Shown: positions 16,723 to 26,412, counted from the first letter of the stretch. The stretch is 64,000 nucleotides of DNA from PHAA01 sp022706565 (GCA_040769385.1 JAXGLD010000001.1:186001-250000), one strand, 5' to 3'. Translations and numbers: made by a program. Notes: generated by a model not told the origin, from the letters alone.

Positions 16723-17828
16723 GCGGATTGTTAAAAACAGAGCCATATATAATCAACATCGGCCCCCAACACCCCAGTACCCATGGGGGCATGCATGTAG
16801 AGGCGGTCATGGACGGGGAAGAAATAGTGGATGTAATCGTCCATCTCGGCTACGTGCACCGCTCGGTGGAAAAGATTGCCGAAAGCCGGACCTACACCCA
16901 GTTTATCCCCTACGCTGCCCGTCTGGACTATATGGCCACCAACCTGCCGGCCTGGGGTTATGCAGCCGCAGCGGAAAAATTGCTGGGCCTGACGGTGCCG
17001 GAAAGAGCTCAGTATATCAGAGTGATCATGGGCGAACTGTCCCGCATCGCCTCCCATATGATGTTCGTGGGCAGCCTGGCTATCGACTTGGCCGCCACCA
17101 CCGGGCTGCTCTATTGTCTGCGGGACCGCGAGCGAATCATGGACATGTTCGAAATGACCAGCGGTCAGAGACTGCTAGCTTCCTACATGCGCATCGGGGG
17201 CGTAAGTCACGACCTCCCGGAGGAGTTTTTCCCGGCCATCAATAGCTTCCTGGCCGATGTGCCCCGCATGCTGGAGGAATACAACGGTCTCATCATCGGC
17301 AACGAGATTCTGCAGGCACGCTGCAACGGAATCGGGATACTGCCCGCAGAAACCGCCATCGCCTACGGGGTTACCGGTCCCAACTTGCGCGCCAGCGGGG
17401 TTGATTATGATCTGCGCCGGGATGATCCTTACGGTTTCTACGACCGCTTCGATTTCAAGGTGGCGGTGGCCCAAAAAGGCGATTGCATGGCCCGTTTAAT
17501 GGTCCGCTTGGAGGAAATCGAACAGAGCGCCAGGATAATCAGCCAGGCATTGGAGCAGATGCCCGAAGGGGATATAATCGGCAAGGTTCCCAAGGTCCTG
17601 AAGGCAGAAAAAGACCGGGAGGTTTACCATCGGATTGAGTCCGCCAAAGGAGAGCTGGGCTATTACCTGCTCGCCGACGGAACCGACAAGCCAGCCCGTC
17701 TGCATGTCCGCGCCCCCTCGTTCGTCAACCTGATGGTACTGCCAATCATCTCCCGGGGCGGCAAGCTCCAGGATATTATAACCAACATTGCTACTCTCGA
17801 CCCTGTTCTGGGCGAATCGGACCGCTAG
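16719..17828 (+). CDS. nuoD: Complex I subunit D (49 kDa)
   Basis: A 369-residue subunit that forms the quinone pocket with NuoB. INIGPQHPSTHGGMHV (about residues 11-26) contains the quinone-interacting His, and RSVEKIAESRTYTQ follows. The C-terminal LDPVLGESDR has Ser-Asp where [NiFe] hydrogenases carry the Ni-binding cysteines, so this is complex I and not a hydrogenase. It starts at GTG inside the nuoC stop (GTGA overlap). Confidence 0.95.
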   Translation: MSGLLKTEPYIINIGPQHPSTHGGMHVEAVMDGEEIVDVIVHLGYVHRSVEKIAESRTYTQFIPYAARLDYMATNLPAWGYAAAAEKLLGLTVPERAQYIRVIMGELSRIASHMMFVGSLAIDLAATTGLLYCLRDRERIMDMFEMTSGQRLLASYMRIGGVSHDLPEEFFPAINSFLADVPRMLEEYNGLIIGNEILQARCNGIGILPAETAIAYGVTGPNLRASGVDYDLRRDDPYGFYDRFDFKVAVAQKGDCMARLMVRLEEIEQSARIISQALEQMPEGDIIGKVPKVLKAEKDREVYHRIESAKGELGYYLLADGTDKPARLHVRAPSFVNLMVLPIISRGGKLQDIITNIATLDPVLGESDR

Positions 17829-17850
17829 GCAGCAAAGGGGGTTCAAATAA

Positions 17851-18888
17851 ATGGAGAATCTTATCATCAACCTGGCCCGTACTCTGTCCGGTTGGCTGCA
17901 GCAAATCGGTCTAAGCCCCTTTTGGGCCGATCTGGTCCTGCTCATTATGCAATGGCTGGCCATCATATTGATAATCACCCTGAACGTATTGATCCTGATC
18001 TGGCTGGAACGCAAGGTATCCGGCTTCATGCAGGAGCGGCTGGGCCCCAACCGCCTGGGACCGTTTGGCTGCTTTCAGACTATCGCCGACACCCTGAAGC
18101 TCCTGACCAAAGAGGATATAATCCCGTCCCAGACCGATAAACTTATTTTCAAGACCGCCCCCATGTTTTTTATCATCATTTCGGTGCTCCTCTATGCCGT
18201 CATCCCCATGGGCAAAGATATGGCGGTAGTAGATTTGAACGTGGGGCTGTTTTATTTTATTTCGATCGGTTCCCTGACCACCATCGCCATATTGATGGCC
18301 GGCTGGGCATCCAACAACAAATGGTCCCTATTGGGGGCCATACGTTCGGTGGCCCAGATGATCAGTTACGAGATCCCCCTGGCCTTTTCCCTCTTAGGCG
18401 TGGTGATGATCACCGGTTCTCTCAATCTCTCCGCCATTGTCGCCGCCCAGAGCAACATCTGGTTCATTGTCCTGCAGCCCGTGGCCTTCGTCACCTACTT
18501 TATTGCCGCTACCGCGGAATTAAACCGGGGACCTTTCGATATGCCGGAAGCCGAGCAGGAACTGACCGCCGGCGCCTATACTGAATATACGGGCATGCGC
18601 TGGGCCTTGTTTTTCTTGGCTGAATACACCAATCTGGTCGCGGTCTCGGCGCTGGCCGCTACCCTGTTTTTCGGGGGCTGGCAAGGCCCCTTCCTGCCCT
18701 CCTGGATTTGGATAATCGTCAAGACCTACCTGATCATGTTGGTATTCATGTGGCTGAAATGGACCTTCCCCCGCATCCGCATGGATCACTTGATGTCATT
18801 TAGCTGGAAGGTGCTTATCCCGGTCAGCCTGATCAACATTGTGGTCACCGGGGTCGGTATTGAGATCTTTAAAGGAATGGGGTGGTGA
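17851..18888 (+). CDS. nuoH: Complex I subunit H
   Basis: A 345-residue membrane subunit linking the peripheral arm to the proton-pumping modules. LIWLERKVSGFMQERLGPNR (residues about 50-69) is the conserved first matrix-side loop. AEQELTAGAYTEYTGMRWA, with its Glu residues, lies in the third, and eight to nine hydrophobic helices are visible. It starts at ATG with AAGGGGG upstream and ends four bases before nuoI. Confidence 0.95.
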   Translation: MENLIINLARTLSGWLQQIGLSPFWADLVLLIMQWLAIILIITLNVLILIWLERKVSGFMQERLGPNRLGPFGCFQTIADTLKLLTKEDIIPSQTDKLIFKTAPMFFIIISVLLYAVIPMGKDMAVVDLNVGLFYFISIGSLTTIAILMAGWASNNKWSLLGAIRSVAQMISYEIPLAFSLLGVVMITGSLNLSAIVAAQSNIWFIVLQPVAFVTYFIAATAELNRGPFDMPEAEQELTAGAYTEYTGMRWALFFLAEYTNLVAVSALAATLFFGGWQGPFLPSWIWIIVKTYLIMLVFMWLKWTFPRIRMDHLMSFSWKVLIPVSLINIVVTGVGIEIFKGMGW

Positions 18889-18892
18889 TACC

Positions 18893-20029
18893 GTGTTTGG
18901 CAAGGGATTGTTAAAAGGCCTGGGCATCACCGCCAAACATACCTTCGAACGGGAGATTACTCAGCAATACCCGGAGGAACAGCCATTTCTGCAGGACCGC
19001 TACCGGGGTTCGCTGGCCTACGATTATCCCAAGTGTATCGCCTGCGGGCTGTGTGTCAAGGCTTGCCCCAACAAGGTGCTTACCCTGGAGACTTATAAGG
19101 ATGAAAGCAGCCGCAAGAAAAAGGTGGCATCTTATGTAATCGACCTGCAATATTGCCTTTTCTGTAATTTATGTGTGGAGATATGCCCCACCGATACCCT
19201 CTATTTCACCCATGAATTTGAACTGACCACCGACAATCGGGAGGGCATAAAGAAGGTCTATCACCGCCCGTCGGAACTGGAGCTGGTCCCAGCCCAAAGA
19301 GAAGCAGCGGGGCCGCAGGAAACAATGCCGGCTCCGTCGGAAGCGGCCGAGCCGCAGGAAGCGCAACCGGCTCCCCCGGCCGATCAAGCCGACGATAAGC
19401 GATTGCGGCAAGTAGAAGCGATGAAAACCGCTCTGATCAAAAACCCCGTTAAAACCCTGGGTAAGATCGTGCCAGCCGAAGAAGATTTGGTAATCATGGC
19501 GGACCTGATGAAAGCGGACGAAAACATCCTGGCCAAGCTGGCTCAACTTCTGGTCGAGGACCGCGACAAGGCTGCCAAGGTAGCCGCCGCCTGGGTCAAG
19601 AAAGGCCGGGCGGCCAGCCCGCTGCCCGCGGAGCCGCGCCCAGATGCGGGTGCTGATACCGACACAGCTGCGGCTCACCCTTCCCCAGTCGAAATGACGC
19701 CGCCGGCAGCCAAGGTTCCCGGGGAGGAAAGCCGCGGAGTCAGCCCTCCGGCTGCCGCCGAACTGAGTGAAGCTGAAGCTAAACTCATGAAGCAAGTCGA
19801 GGCCATGAAGACTGCCCTGGCTAAAAACCCGGGTAAAATCTTGGCTAAGATTCTGCCCGCCGAAGAAGATGCTGCTATAATGACCGTCCTGCTTAATCAG
19901 GACGAAAAAATCCACGCCAAGCTGGCCCAACTGCTGGTCGAGGACCGTGACAAGGCCGCCAAGGTGGCCGCCGCCTGGGTGACCCGGGAGAAGAAAAACC
20001 GTCCCGGGGAAGGAGGAGAAACGTTATGA
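18893..20029 (+). CDS. nuoI: Complex I subunit I with a duplicated C-terminal module
   Basis: The first 135 or so residues are a normal NuoI with two 4Fe-4S motifs, CIACGLCVKACPNKV and CLFCNLCVEICPTDT, which carry clusters N6a and N6b. The usual protein ends near there. Here a Pro/Ala/Glu-rich linker leads into a 64-residue helical module (19412-19603), a second linker, and a second copy (19796-19987) with about 48 of 64 residues identical. Total length is 378 residues. The start is taken at GTG just after the nuoH stop, with GGGGTGG upstream. The frame is continuous, so this is a genuine extension, not a run-on. The module's role is unknown; docking of an electron donor in place of NuoEFG is only a guess. 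Confidence 0.92.
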   Translation: MFGKGLLKGLGITAKHTFEREITQQYPEEQPFLQDRYRGSLAYDYPKCIACGLCVKACPNKVLTLETYKDESSRKKKVASYVIDLQYCLFCNLCVEICPTDTLYFTHEFELTTDNREGIKKVYHRPSELELVPAQREAAGPQETMPAPSEAAEPQEAQPAPPADQADDKRLRQVEAMKTALIKNPVKTLGKIVPAEEDLVIMADLMKADENILAKLAQLLVEDRDKAAKVAAAWVKKGRAASPLPAEPRPDAGADTDTAAAHPSPVEMTPPAAKVPGEESRGVSPPAAAELSEAEAKLMKQVEAMKTALAKNPGKILAKILPAEEDAAIMTVLLNQDEKIHAKLAQLLVEDRDKAAKVAAAWVTREKKNRPGEGGETL

Positions 20030-20538
20030 ATATGAGTGACCTGGTTTTCCTGATCATCTCCGCATTCACTGTGGCTTCAGCCCTGGTGGTGGTCTTGAGC
20101 CGCAACATAATTCATAGCGCCCTGGCCCTTATTCTCACCTTTCTGGGGGTGGCCATGACCTTTTTCGATCTGGACGCCGGTTTTCTGGGCCTGGTGCAGA
20201 TCCTGGTCTATGCCGGGGCGGTCTCGGTTCTAATTATATTCGCTATTATGCTGGTCATGAAATCCGATCCTAAATCCACCAATCCCCCTGTGGCCAGCCG
20301 TGATACCGGTTTCGTAGGGGGACTGCTGGCCTGGCTGGTCGTAATTGGCTTGGGGACTGCAATAGGCTTGAGCCGATGGCCCTCCCTCCCCAACGCTCCG
20401 GAAGGCTACGATGCAGTGGCCGACCTGGCCACCCTGCTGTTAGGCAATTATGTAGTAGCCTTTGAGGCCGCCGCAGTCCTGCTGCTGTTGGCGGTAGTGG
20501 GAGCTATAATCCTGGCGAGAGGGGCTGAAAAGTCATGA
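20026..20538 (+). CDS. nuoJ: Complex I subunit J
   Basis: A 170-residue membrane subunit with about five helices. AMTFFDLDAGFLGLVQILVY (residues about 43-62) contains the family's conserved transmembrane region with a pi-bulge, followed by AGAVSVLIIF. The start ATG overlaps the nuoI stop by four bases, and its stop overlaps the nuoK start. Confidence 0.93.
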   Translation: MNMSDLVFLIISAFTVASALVVVLSRNIIHSALALILTFLGVAMTFFDLDAGFLGLVQILVYAGAVSVLIIFAIMLVMKSDPKSTNPPVASRDTGFVGGLLAWLVVIGLGTAIGLSRWPSLPNAPEGYDAVADLATLLLGNYVVAFEAAAVLLLLAVVGAIILARGAEKS

Positions 20539-20843
20539 TCGGACTGAATCATTATCTGCTCCTGGGCACTGCCCTGTTCGGAATCGGTCTTTACGGAGTA
20601 TTTGCCAAACGCAATGCCATCGGCTTACTAATGTCGATTGAATTGATGCTCAATGCGGTCAACATCAATTTTGTAGCCATCAACCGGTTTTTACAGCCGG
20701 GCGCCGCTACCGGCCAGCTCTTTGCCATCTTCGTTATAGTGGTGGCGGCCGCCGAGGTAGCAGTAGGCCTGGCCCTGATTATATCCATATACCGGCAGCG
20801 CCAATCAGTGGATATAAACGACTTTAACCTGATGAAGTGGTAA
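20535..20843 (+). CDS. nuoK: Complex I subunit K
   Basis: A 102-residue, three-helix subunit of the proton path. GLLMSIELMLNAVNINFV holds the conserved membrane Glu (E of SIELML), and VVAAAEVAVGLALII holds the second. Normal length. ATGA overlap with nuoJ. Confidence 0.95.
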   Translation: MIGLNHYLLLGTALFGIGLYGVFAKRNAIGLLMSIELMLNAVNINFVAINRFLQPGAATGQLFAIFVIVVAAAEVAVGLALIISIYRQRQSVDINDFNLMKW

Positions 20844-20859
20844 GGAAGGGAGAATTATA

Positions 20860-22734
20860 ATGGGCGACGTTATTTCAAATGCATGGTTGATCCCGGTTAT
20901 GCCCTTCCTGGCCTTCGCGTTGATCGGCTTGCTCCTGCACCGCTGGCCTAAAATGTCGGCAGTTGTCTCTATCAGTGCTATCGGAGCATCATTCTTACTG
21001 TCCCTGCTGGTGGCCAGCAAGGTCTTCAGCGGTGATCCCGGCTCCATCTACGAAATGTCCGTGCGCTGGCTGGAGATGCCCGGACTGAAGGTGGACATGG
21101 GCATCCTCATCGATCCTCTCGCCGCGGTTATGCTGCTGGTGGTAACCACTGTCGCCCTGCTGGTGCAGGTTTATTCACTCGGGTACATGGAAGGTGACCC
21201 TGGTCTGGCCAGTTATTTTGCCTACCAGAGTATTTTCGCCGGTTCCATGCTGGGTTTGGTGGTGGCCAATAATTTCGGACAGATCTTCGTGTTCTGGGAA
21301 CTAGTGGGCATGTGCTCCTACCTCTTGATCGGGTTCTGGTTCGGCAGGCCATCTGCCCGGGACGCGGCCATCAAAGCCTTTGTCACCAACCGCATCGGCG
21401 ATTTTGGCTTTCTGCTGGGCATTCTTTTCCTGGCCATCATCTTTGGCACCTTGAATTTCAGCGACTTGTCTGCCCGCATCCCTGAGTACCACAACCTGAC
21501 CGTGTTGCTGCCTATAGCCGTCCTGTTGTTCTTCGGCCCGGTGGGTAAATCAGCCCAATTTCCCCTGCACGTTTGGCTGCCCGACGCCATGGAGGGCCCG
21601 ACTCCGGTCAGCGCCCTGATCCATGCCGCTACCATGGTGGCGGCCGGGGTGTACCTGATCGCCCGCGCCTTCTTTATCTTCAGCCAGGTTCCCCAGGCGA
21701 TGCTCCTGATTGCTCTGGTAGGCGGGTTTACCGCCCTGTTCGCGGCCTCCATTGCGCTGGTGCAGAACGATATCAAACGCATCCTGGCCTATTCTACCCT
21801 CAGCCAGCTGGGCTACATGATCATGGCCATGGGGGTCGGAGCCATGACTGCCGGTATGTTCCACCTGATGACCCACGCTTTCTTCAAGGGGCTGCTGTTC
21901 CTGGCAGCCGGCAGCGTGATCCATGCCTTGCACGGGGAACAGGATATCTGGAAAATGGGCGGGCTGGCCAAGAAGATGCCCATCACCACCTGGACCTTTG
22001 TCATCGGCGCCCTGGCCTTGGCAGGTGTTCCGCCCTTGGCTGGCTTCTGGAGCAAGGACGAGATCCTGTTGGGCGCCTTTGCCGGCGGTTTCACCGGCCT
22101 CTACCTGCTCGGTTCGCTGGTGGCCTTCATGACCGCTTTTTACATGTTTCGCCTGATTTTTACCGCCTTTTTCGGAATCAATAACGGGGGAGAACACGCT
22201 CATGAATCTTCTCCAGTAATGACCGGTCCCCTGATTGTCCTGGCCGTCCTGTCGGCAGTGGCCGGGTTCGTCGGCTCCCCTTGGATGGGCAACGCCTTTG
22301 GCCATTACATAAGTGCCCCTGGTGCCCTTCACCATCCAGCCAACCCGAGTATTATGGTGGTTTCTTCCCTGCTGGCCCTGGCCGGCATTGGGCTGGCTTG
22401 GCTCATCTATCAAAAACAGGTGGTGCCGGCTGAGAAGCTGCGCCTCCGCTGGTCCGCTATGCATCAGCTGCTTCTCAACAAGTATTATATTGATGAATTC
22501 TATGCCTGGCTGCGCAAGGTGTTGGTTGAATCCGGCGCCCGAGCTCTGGAGTGGATCGACCTCAAGATCGTCAACGGGGCGGTCAACGGGCTGGCTTATC
22601 TCACCCAGTCTTCCGGGCGCGGACTGCGCTACGCTGTCAATGGCCAGGTGCAAACCTATGCCATCTGGGTAATATTCGGGGTGGCCGTGCTGCTGGCTGC
22701 TGTTCTCATGACCGTGTTTACGGGCATGGTTTAG
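20860..22734 (+). CDS. nuoL: Complex I antiporter-like subunit L
   Basis: A 624-residue proton-pumping subunit with many membrane helices. VFWELVGMCSYLLIGFW contains the conserved Glu, and GPVGKSAQFPLHVWLPDAME the Lys and the HVWLPDAM motif of the Mrp/NuoL family. VSALIHAATMVAAGVYL and ALVQNDIKRILAYSTLSQ follow. The last third contains the expected long lateral-helix region. AGGGAG precedes the ATG. Confidence 0.95.
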   Translation: MGDVISNAWLIPVMPFLAFALIGLLLHRWPKMSAVVSISAIGASFLLSLLVASKVFSGDPGSIYEMSVRWLEMPGLKVDMGILIDPLAAVMLLVVTTVALLVQVYSLGYMEGDPGLASYFAYQSIFAGSMLGLVVANNFGQIFVFWELVGMCSYLLIGFWFGRPSARDAAIKAFVTNRIGDFGFLLGILFLAIIFGTLNFSDLSARIPEYHNLTVLLPIAVLLFFGPVGKSAQFPLHVWLPDAMEGPTPVSALIHAATMVAAGVYLIARAFFIFSQVPQAMLLIALVGGFTALFAASIALVQNDIKRILAYSTLSQLGYMIMAMGVGAMTAGMFHLMTHAFFKGLLFLAAGSVIHALHGEQDIWKMGGLAKKMPITTWTFVIGALALAGVPPLAGFWSKDEILLGAFAGGFTGLYLLGSLVAFMTAFYMFRLIFTAFFGINNGGEHAHESSPVMTGPLIVLAVLSAVAGFVGSPWMGNAFGHYISAPGALHHPANPSIMVVSSLLALAGIGLAWLIYQKQVVPAEKLRLRWSAMHQLLLNKYYIDEFYAWLRKVLVESGARALEWIDLKIVNGAVNGLAYLTQSSGRGLRYAVNGQVQTYAIWVIFGVAVLLAAVLMTVFTGMV

Positions 22735-22749
22735 GAGGTGGATGAAGAT

Positions 22750-24258
22750 ATGTACGATTTCCCCATCCTCTCCATCACCTGGCTGCTTCCGATTGCCGGA
22801 GCCCTATTGATCACTATGCTTCCCCGCACCCAGGAGGGCATGATCCGGGCGGTAGCCGCCGCTTGCACCTTGGGCAGCCTGGTCCTGTCCCTAATGGTTT
22901 GCTTCGGATACGACCCGGGGACGGGGGGAATGCAAATGACCGAGTCCATACCCTGGATCAGGGACTTGGGGGTCAATTATGCCCTGGGGGTAGACGGTAT
23001 AAGCATTCCTCTTTTACTGCTGACCAACCTGATCGGCTTCAGCGCCGTTTATGCCAGCTGGCACACCGAGGAGCGGGTGAAAGAATTCTTTGTGCTGTTG
23101 CTCCTCTTGATCAGCGGGGTCATGGGTACCTTCATAGCCACCGATCTGTTTATCTTCTTCCTCTTCTATGAGGTGGTGGTTATTCCGATCTACCTCTTGG
23201 TGATTATGTTCGGCTCTTCCAAACGGGTCACCAAGGAGTATGCCGGCATGAAACTGACCATCTACCTGCTGATTGGCAGCGCCTTCCTGCTGGTAGGACT
23301 GATCGCCCTATTCGTGAAGGGGCAAGCCTTGTTGGGTTTTCCCACCATGGATATAGGCACCCTGGCCGGGGCGGATTTTCCGGTTGCTTTCCAGGTGTTC
23401 GTCTATTGCCTGATAGCCTTCGGGTTCGGTACTCTTTTATCCATGTTCCCGTTCCACGCCTGGTCTCCTGATGGTTATGCCGGCGCCCCAACCGCGGTGA
23501 GCATGATCCACGCCGGGGTGTTGAAGAAGATCGGCGGCTACGGTCTGATCAGGATCGGTTTGCTGCTGTTGCCGGCGGGTGCCCGTTACATAGCTCCTCT
23601 GATCGCAATCTTGGCACTGGGCAACGTAGTCTACGCGGGTATCATCTGCCTGGCCCAGAAAGATCTGAAGTACATAGTCGGTTACTCGTCAGTCAGCCAT
23701 ATGGGCTATGTCCTGCTGGGTATTGCCTCAGTCAACTTGATCAGCCTCAACGGGGCAGTGATGATGATGTTTGCCCACGGGGTTATGGCTGCCTTGTTCT
23801 TTGCCATGATCGGTAACCTCTACCACCAGAGCCATACCCGCAACGTCTCCGATTTTGGTGGTTTAGCCCACCAGATGCCCCGGCTGGCAGTAGGTTTTAT
23901 GCTGGCCGGACTGGCTTCTCTAGGGTTGCCTGGCACCGTCAATTTCATTGGCGAGTTTACCATCTTCGTAGGCGCCTTTGGGATTTACAATGTTTTGACC
24001 ATCCTGGCCATATCGGGAATCGTTATAACGGCAGTTTATATACTGCGCACCCTAGGGGGGGTATTGTTCGGTCCTCGCCGGTCGGAATGGGACCATCTCC
24101 AAGACCTTCACGGTGTGGACCTGGTACCCCTGCTGGTATTGGGGGCCGCCATCCTGATCGGCGGCATCCTGCCATTTACACTCATGGATATTATCCAGAG
24201 CGGAGTGGGACAACTGCTGGGGCAGATAGGCCCTGGCCAGATCGGAGGGATCTTTTGA
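22750..24258 (+). CDS. nuoM: Complex I antiporter-like subunit M
   Basis: A 502-residue proton-pumping subunit. FFLFYEVVVIPIYLLVI carries the conserved Glu, FPFHAWSPDGYAGAPTAVS the loop motif, and QKDLKYIVGYSSVSHMGY the Lys-containing helix. I choose the ATG at 22750, since an in-frame GTG at 22738 lies inside the AGGAGG ribosome site. Its last base pairs overlap the nuoN start (ATGA). Confidence 0.95.
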   Translation: MYDFPILSITWLLPIAGALLITMLPRTQEGMIRAVAAACTLGSLVLSLMVCFGYDPGTGGMQMTESIPWIRDLGVNYALGVDGISIPLLLLTNLIGFSAVYASWHTEERVKEFFVLLLLLISGVMGTFIATDLFIFFLFYEVVVIPIYLLVIMFGSSKRVTKEYAGMKLTIYLLIGSAFLLVGLIALFVKGQALLGFPTMDIGTLAGADFPVAFQVFVYCLIAFGFGTLLSMFPFHAWSPDGYAGAPTAVSMIHAGVLKKIGGYGLIRIGLLLLPAGARYIAPLIAILALGNVVYAGIICLAQKDLKYIVGYSSVSHMGYVLLGIASVNLISLNGAVMMMFAHGVMAALFFAMIGNLYHQSHTRNVSDFGGLAHQMPRLAVGFMLAGLASLGLPGTVNFIGEFTIFVGAFGIYNVLTILAISGIVITAVYILRTLGGVLFGPRRSEWDHLQDLHGVDLVPLLVLGAAILIGGILPFTLMDIIQSGVGQLLGQIGPGQIGGIF

Positions 24259-25685
24259 TGAACTACCACCTGCTGGGTCCGGAGATCGCTGTGGCCACTC
24301 TGGGGTTGCTGATCCTGGCCATCAGCCTGTTGCTGCCTTCTCGCGGTAAATCCACCGCGGGATACCTGGCCACGGCTGGGCTGATCGCAGTGCTTATGGC
24401 GGTGATCGTCAACTTCAGCCAGGAGGCGGTTTTCTTTGCGGGGGTTTACCAGATTGACCGCTACGCCAATTACTTCCGTATCCTGTTCCTGACTGCGGCT
24501 CTGTTGATAATCCTGATGTCCAGCCGCTACACTAGTCTGTTCGGGGAGCGCAAGAGTGAATGGTTCAGCTTCATGCTATTTGCCACAGCGGGAATGATGA
24601 TCATGGTGGCTGCTGGTGACCTGATCACGGTCTATGTGGGCCTGGAATTGATGACCATTAGTTTCTATATCCTCAGTGCCTATCTTCTTAATGATCACTT
24701 ATCGGCTGAAGCAGGCCTGAAATATCTGATTATCGGAGCTTTTTCTTCAGCCGTCTTGCTGTTTGGGATGAGTCTGGTCTATGCTTGCAGCGGCACCACT
24801 GTCTTCACCGAAATATACGATGCCCTGCGCGCCGGACCACAAAGGCCGGCCCTGCTGGCGGGCATGGTGATGATGATCGCCGGTCTGGGCTTCAAGATCT
24901 CGGCGGTGCCTTTTCACATGTGGACCCCTGATATTTACCAGGGTGCGCCCACCCCGGTGACCGCCTATTTGTCGGTGGCCTCCAAAGCAGCCGGGTTCGC
25001 AGTGCTGGTAAGAATATTCCTGCTTGCCTTTCCCGCTGCCAGCTGGGATTGGCACCTGGCATTGGCGGTACTGGCCGCCCTGACCATGGTCATCGGCAAT
25101 CTTACCGCCTTGGTTCAAACCAACGTCAAGCGGATGCTGGCTTATTCCAGCATCGCCCAGGCCGGCTACATCCTGGTGGGCTTGATAGCAGCCAATACCT
25201 ATGGTCTGAAAGGGCTGCTCTTCTACGCCATGCTCTATGTTTTTTCCAATGTGGGTGCGTTTGCGGTCACTGCCTTGGTGGAAGTCGAGGAGGGCAGCAC
25301 CGAACGGGAAGCGTTCAACGGGCTGGGCCGCCGTGCACCTATGCCGGCTGCGGTACTGACCATATGCATGCTGTCGTTGGCTGGTATACCCCCCATGGCT
25401 GGATTTGCCGGCAAGTTCTATTTGTTTTCCGGCGCCATCCAGGCCGGTTACCTATGGTTGGCCTTTATCGGTCTGCTGATGAGTATGATCTCGGTCTATT
25501 ATTATCTGAACGTGGCCAAGGCCATGTACATAGGGACCAGCCGCCAGGAGGGACTGATTACGCTGCCCTTCCCGGTCCGTACTGCATTGTGGATATGCCT
25601 GGCGGGCACCATCTTCCTGGGCGTCTATCCCGGACCCCTGTCGGAACTGACCGAACTGGCCGTGCAATTGTTTAGCGCTGTTTAG
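24258..25685 (+). CDS. nuoN: Complex I antiporter-like subunit N
   Basis: A 475-residue proton-pumping subunit and the last gene of the operon. YVGLELMTISFYIL gives the conserved Glu, and FKISAVPFHMWTPDIYQGAP and VKRMLAYSSIAQAGYIL the family motifs. A longer frame opens upstream within nuoM, but the ATG overlapping the nuoM stop is the natural start. No nuoE, nuoF or nuoG follows; the operon ends 48 bases before the convergent ndk gene, and I see no intrinsic terminator. Confidence 0.95.
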   Translation: MNYHLLGPEIAVATLGLLILAISLLLPSRGKSTAGYLATAGLIAVLMAVIVNFSQEAVFFAGVYQIDRYANYFRILFLTAALLIILMSSRYTSLFGERKSEWFSFMLFATAGMMIMVAAGDLITVYVGLELMTISFYILSAYLLNDHLSAEAGLKYLIIGAFSSAVLLFGMSLVYACSGTTVFTEIYDALRAGPQRPALLAGMVMMIAGLGFKISAVPFHMWTPDIYQGAPTPVTAYLSVASKAAGFAVLVRIFLLAFPAASWDWHLALAVLAALTMVIGNLTALVQTNVKRMLAYSSIAQAGYILVGLIAANTYGLKGLLFYAMLYVFSNVGAFAVTALVEVEEGSTEREAFNGLGRRAPMPAAVLTICMLSLAGIPPMAGFAGKFYLFSGAIQAGYLWLAFIGLLMSMISVYYYLNVAKAMYIGTSRQEGLITLPFPVRTALWICLAGTIFLGVYPGPLSELTELAVQLFSAV

Positions 25686-25733
25686 CGGCGGGAAGAACGA
25701 TACGCTGCGATTCTAAAGGCATTGACACGGCTG

Positions 25734-26180
25734 TTAGACCAGCCATTTATCTAAATCCCGGGAATAATCTATAATCTCCTCCGGAACGAAAAAAAGGCCA
25801 ATCTCGCGGGCCGCGCTGAGGGGTGAATCCGAACCATGAATAATATTTTTTTCGATACTGATGCCGAAATCACCCCTGATGGTTCCCGGGGCTGAGTCCC
25901 CGGGATCAGTAGCCCCCATCATAGCCCTCACTATCGCCACCACGTTTTCTCCCTCCAGGATCATGGCAGCCACCGGCCCCGAGGTAATAAAATCAACCAG
26001 GCTATTGAAAAAGGGCTTACCCTCGTGCTCACTATAGTGCTCGGCTGCCAGCGGCGGTGAAATCTGCATTAGTTTGAGGCCTGCCAGTTTGACCCCCCGC
26101 TTCTCAAAGCGATCAATGATAGCCCCGATCAATCCTCTTTGCACCCCATCGGGTTTCACCATAACAAAGGTACGTTCCAC
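25734..26180 (-). CDS. ndk: Nucleoside diphosphate kinase
   Basis: Transfers the gamma phosphate between nucleoside triphosphates and diphosphates. The 148-residue protein starts MERTFVMVKPDGVQRGLIG, with RAMMGATDP and the active-site histidine in NIIHGSDSPLSAAREI (about residue 117). Length and motifs are standard. The start codon is GTG, preceded by AGGAGGGATGCGAA. It is a single gene. Confidence 0.95.
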   Translation of the reverse strand: MERTFVMVKPDGVQRGLIGAIIDRFEKRGVKLAGLKLMQISPPLAAEHYSEHEGKPFFNSLVDFITSGPVAAMILEGENVVAIVRAMMGATDPGDSAPGTIRGDFGISIEKNIIHGSDSPLSAAREIGLFFVPEEIIDYSRDLDKWLV

Positions 26181-26344
26181 TTCGCATCCCTCCTGAAAAA
26201 TGTTGCCGGCCGGTCTGGGCCGACATTACTCGATAAACGTATATGCTGTATATTGTTTCGAAAACACCGCCAGATTAAACTAGCAGTCGTTCTGGGAGCG
26301 GGATTTGTTTGCCGCTTCTGCGGACCTCTCTGGAATTCCTGGCT

Positions 26345-26378
26345 AAAAATAAACAACTGCTGGTAGCCCCAGCAGTTG
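26345..26378 (-). terminator. Rho-independent terminator after the aminotransferase gene
   Basis: A perfect ten-base stem CAACTGCTGG/CCAGCAGTTG with a five-base loop is followed on the minus strand by TTTATTTTTA. Confidence 0.9.
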
Positions 26379-26412
26379 ACATCATGATACCGGCCTGCAA
26401 TCTGTCGACTTC

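Noticed and set aside
21550..22653. A 367-codon open frame on the minus strand
   Set aside because: It is the antisense of nuoL, whose motifs and length are standard. It has no ribosome site or recognisable protein features.
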